Shown piece by piece: positions 5,431-6,982 of a stretch of DNA of 6,982 nt. Below the pieces are notes generated by a model. It was given only the letters and a program-made list of their open reading frames with translations, did no database searches and was not told where the DNA came from. Source of the DNA: Candidatus Fibrimonadales bacterium (lineage in GTDB: Bacteria > Fibrobacterota > Fibrobacteria > Fibrobacterales > Fibrobacteraceae); NCBI GenBank assembly GCA_009777135.1, contig WRMM01000098.1, forward strand, positions 1 to 6,982. Reading direction: 5' to 3'. The translations under genes were made by a program, and so were the position numbers. Position 1 is the stretch's first letter, and every line of letters begins with the position of its first letter.

Positions 5431-6630
5431 AGCGGGTTGCATCAACCATTCCAAAGCATTTATGCTTCTAATGCCATTGTAGTCAACGGGCGGAGCATTG
5501 TCTAAAGTTATCAAATATTTTGGGTAGTGGTTGCGAATGGATTTTAAAGGATTCAGCTCCCTCTCCAAAGTGTCTTTTTCCTTAATGGAATAGGCAACTT
5601 GATAATATTCCGTTTTGCTTCCGGATTGCGCTACAAAATCTATTTCCTTTTCTCCCGCTTTGCCAATATAAACGTTAAATCCGCGCCGCCGCAGTTCCAA
5701 ATAAACAATATTTTCCAAAATATGCCCAAAATCCGTATTTTTGTTGCCTAGCAAATAATAACGCAAACCTATATCGCACAAATAGTATTTATCTCCAGTT
5801 TTCAAATACTCTCCGCCTTTTATATCAAATCTTTTAGCTTTGTATATAATGAAAGCGTCTGCCATAGCTTCTAAATAAGATTTAACTGTTCTCGTATTTA
5901 TTTCTTTGCCGCTGCTGGACATTATATTAGCTATTCTATTTGTCGAAAGCAAATTCCCTATATTGTCAAAAATAAATCTGGCAACATTGTTAAATGCAAA
6001 AGTATCTGCTATTTTTCTTCTGCTCAAAATATCTTTTAATACAACCGTGCTGTAAATTCCGTCTAGATAAGCCCTTACTTTATTTGCATCTCCGCCAAAA
6101 TAAATTATTTGTGGAAAACTGCCAAGCATAATATAATCCACATATTTTTTTTCCAAGTCTGTTTTTCCCGTAAAAGACACATATTCTTTAAAAGACAATG
6201 GAAGCATGGATATTTCAACGTAACGCCCCGATAGCAAAGTCGCAAGTTCTCCAGAGAGAAATTTTGCATTTGAGCCTGTTATATAAATATCCGTATTTTT
6301 TTTGATAAAAAGGCTGTCAACTGCTTTTTCGAATTTTTTGACATTTTGAATTTCATCTAAAATTATATAATTTTTTTTATTTTCCTGCATTTTAGAAACA
6401 ACATATTTGTGCAATTTTTGGGCAGTATTCAAATTAGCGAAGTCCATATCTTCAAAGTTTATGTATATAATTTGGCTATCGCCAATGCCGTTTTCTTTTA
6501 AAAAATCCATAAACTGCAAGAGCAGAGTGGATTTCCCGCACCGCCTTACTCCGCTAACAACTTTAATCAACCGCTCGTCTTTGAAATTCAAGAGTTGCGA
6601 TAGATATTCTTGCCTTTTTATCAAAATCAT
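5422..6630 (-). CDS. AAA ATPase with DUF4143 domain
   Basis: A 402-residue cytoplasmic protein of the AAA_14 (PF13173) plus DUF4143 (PF13635) type. Walker A is GVRRCGKS (27-34), Walker B YIILDE (88-93) and a sensor-like ITGSN lies at 117-121, followed by the family's LLSGRYVEISMLPLSFKEY region. The C-terminal part has DKYYLCDIGLRYYLLG, then HILENIVYLEL (303-313), EIDFV (329-333) and YYQVAYSI (342-349), which outline a PD-(D/E)xK-nuclease-like fold. The biochemical role of this common family is unsettled; links to mobile DNA and defence are only suggested. The ATG at 6630 is preferred because family members start MIxRxxYL just before the ATPase domain. An in-frame ATG at 6675 and TTG at 6711 would add hydrophobic or lipobox-derived residues. 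No Shine-Dalgarno site is seen. The last residues (QPAPP) and the TAG stop are read from the lipoprotein fragment, showing the 3' end is a fusion seam. Confidence 0.85.
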   Translation of the reverse strand: MILIKRQEYLSQLLNFKDERLIKVVSGVRRCGKSTLLLQFMDFLKENGIGDSQIIYINFEDMDFANLNTAQKLHKYVVSKMQENKKNYIILDEIQNVKKFEKAVDSLFIKKNTDIYITGSNAKFLSGELATLLSGRYVEISMLPLSFKEYVSFTGKTDLEKKYVDYIMLGSFPQIIYFGGDANKVRAYLDGIYSTVVLKDILSRRKIADTFAFNNVARFIFDNIGNLLSTNRIANIMSSSGKEINTRTVKSYLEAMADAFIIYKAKRFDIKGGEYLKTGDKYYLCDIGLRYYLLGNKNTDFGHILENIVYLELRRRGFNVYIGKAGEKEIDFVAQSGSKTEYYQVAYSIKEKDTLERELNPLKSIRNHYPKYLITLDNAPPVDYNGIRSINALEWLMQPAPP

Positions 6631-6657
6631 AGCTATAATATACAAAAACTTTGAAAA

Positions 6658-6686
6658 AATATAAAGTTTTTGCATTCTAAGTGCAA
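6658..6686 (-). promoter_or_regulatory. Possible promoter of the ATPase gene
   Basis: On the minus strand TTGCAC (6686-6681) is 17 bp from TATATT (6663-6658; 5 of 6 matches to TATAAT). It is 27 bp upstream of the preferred ATG at 6630 and downstream of the alternative start at 6675, which supports the shorter protein. The -35 is weak (3 of 6). Confidence 0.35.
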
Positions 6687-6691
6687 AAAAA

Positions 6692-6748
6692 CGAGTGCTT
6701 GCCGCAGCCAAAAGATGAAAGAGAAAAGGCGATGGCGAATGCTAAATT
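6692..6748 (-). pseudogene. Lipoprotein signal-peptide fragment
   Basis: On the minus strand this reads NLAFAIAFSLSSFGCGKHS (19 codons), a hydrophobic core followed by the lipobox SFG-Cys and the same GKHS seen after the lipid cysteine of the esterase lipoprotein. The frame continues FFCT and stops. Upstream it meets a TAA with no start codon, because the hisE-like sequence (from 6743) has replaced the true 5' end. This is the signal-peptide half of a lipoprotein gene; the linker half lies on the far side of the ATPase at 5345-5428. Confidence 0.6.
6693..6712. repeat. Repeat copy 3: 20-bp lipobox segment
   Basis: The 20 bases are identical to 1980-1999 and similar (three mismatches) to 5406-5425. 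The copy lies just upstream of the ATPase gene in direct orientation with the copy at its 3' end, so the ATPase is bracketed by lipobox-coding direct repeats. Confidence 0.85.
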
Positions 6749-6780
6749 TCTATCTTAACCCCATGACCTTTGAAGAAATT
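6743..6780. repeat. hisE leader/start block, second copy
   Basis: This is the copy of 4058-4095 and includes an ATG (6763) and codons for MTFEEI. It is followed by an 18-mer from thiL and then the thiL 3' end, in operon order. Confidence 0.8.
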
Positions 6781-6982
6781 CACTCTTTTGTTAAAGGCAA
6801 ATTGGCTGGCAACATTTTTAAAATAGGGAAAATACTGTTAATCGGGGTCATCGGATTTCAGATGTCTTGCGAATCTAAACGTTTGGAAGTTGTTGAAGTT
6901 TTTGACAATGATGCTCCCAAAATTGCTTATGAGGTTTCTGCTGATGGCTCAAAGGAGAGGTTTTATTCATGGTACAGAACTG
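6763..6982 (+). CDS. Lipoprotein, MORN/YwqK-like start (partial)
   Basis: An open frame of 73 codons runs to the window edge without a stop. It encodes MTFEEIHSFVKGK, then a lipoprotein signal GNIFKIGKILLIGVIGFQMS-Cys (lipobox QMS-Cys36) and a mature start that includes VVEVFDNDAPKIAYEV and SKERFYSWYRT. Phrases of the kind 'x-F-D-N-G-x-P-K-x-x-Y' followed by 'Y-S-W-Y' are typical of MORN_2 repeats in YwqK-family antitoxin-like lipoproteins; only the first repeat is visible, so the family is tentative. The first six residues equal HisE and are encoded by the duplicated hisE start. A TTG at 6802, with AAAGG at 6793-6797, matches the ATG of the dead copy at 5151 and would give a more normal 23-residue signal peptide, so the true start may be 6802. 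The gene continues beyond the window. Confidence 0.7.
   Translation, partial: MTFEEIHSFVKGKLAGNIFKIGKILLIGVIGFQMSCESKRLEVVEVFDNDAPKIAYEVSADGSKERFYSWYRT
6785..6802. repeat. 18-mer shared with early thiL
   Basis: It is identical at all 18 positions to 4378-4395 in thiL (codons 20-26). The block also loosely resembles hisE just after the first block, so the switch may have happened within hisE/thiL micro-similarity. Confidence 0.65.
6802..6839. repeat. Copy of the thiL 3' end / lipoprotein start
   Basis: It aligns to 5151-5188 at about 31 of 38 bases. In the left copy these bases end thiL and start the dead lipoprotein frame; in the right copy they encode the signal peptide of the open lipoprotein. 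Confidence 0.75.

Noticed and set aside
5422..6711. Longer ATPase starting at TTG 6711 or ATG 6675
   Set aside because: The extra N-terminus is the lipobox-coding repeat read in another frame plus a hydrophobic stretch not seen in the family. The ATPase fold needs only the start at 6630, and a promoter-like -10 lies downstream of 6675.
5406..6712. ATPase cassette considered as an insertion sequence with target-site duplication
   Set aside because: There is no transposase and there are no terminal inverted repeats. The flanking repeats differ at several positions and belong to a lipoprotein coding sequence.

Overview
The window reads as AT-rich chromosomal DNA from a Gram-negative, probably Fibrobacterota-like (Fibrobacter/Fibromonas relatives) gut-type bacterium. 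The evidence is indirect. Four open or partial genes encode lipoproteins with lipobox cysteines, and one of these carries a poly-serine linker right after the lipid cysteine, a habit common in Fibrobacter surface proteins. A NADase-type glycan-binding (discoidin-like) domain and an AAA/DUF4143 ATPase fit the same kind of genome. No marker gene fixes the taxonomy, and a Treponema or Bacteroidota relative is not excluded.

Positions 10-4007 are entirely minus strand. In transcription order they hold a lipoprotein with a glycan-binding-like domain and a C-terminal Hint domain (4007-2781), a toxin-first RelE/HigB-type toxin (2726-2358), its overlapping ribbon-helix-helix antitoxin (2361-2071), a serine-esterase lipoprotein (2047-740) and a small lipoprotein with its own promoter (594-10). 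Positions 4078-5170 are divergent, plus-strand housekeeping genes: hisE (histidine biosynthesis) overlapping thiL (thiamine monophosphate kinase) by 20 bp.

Positions 5151-6840 are a patchwork. A lipoprotein reading frame begins inside the end of thiL and dies after 24 codons (5151-5225). A fragment of a second serine-linker lipoprotein follows (5345-5428, minus), 94% identical over 81 bp to the esterase lipoprotein gene. Next comes a complete AAA ATPase (minus, 6630-5422), and directly upstream of it a lipoprotein signal-peptide fragment (6748-6692) sharing an exact 20-mer with the esterase gene. Then comes a miniature of hisE-thiL: the hisE leader and first codons, an 18-mer from early thiL, and the thiL 3' end, in that order, fused in frame to a lipoprotein with a MORN/YwqK-like start that runs off the window (6763-6982).

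The simplest reading is that an ancestral hisE-thiL-lipoprotein operon was duplicated or rearranged. The left copy kept hisE and thiL but lost the lipoprotein. The right copy lost hisE and thiL but kept the lipoprotein. An ATPase cassette now sits within the broken lipobox region of another lipoprotein gene between them. I see no tRNA, rRNA, CRISPR array, transposase or integrase.
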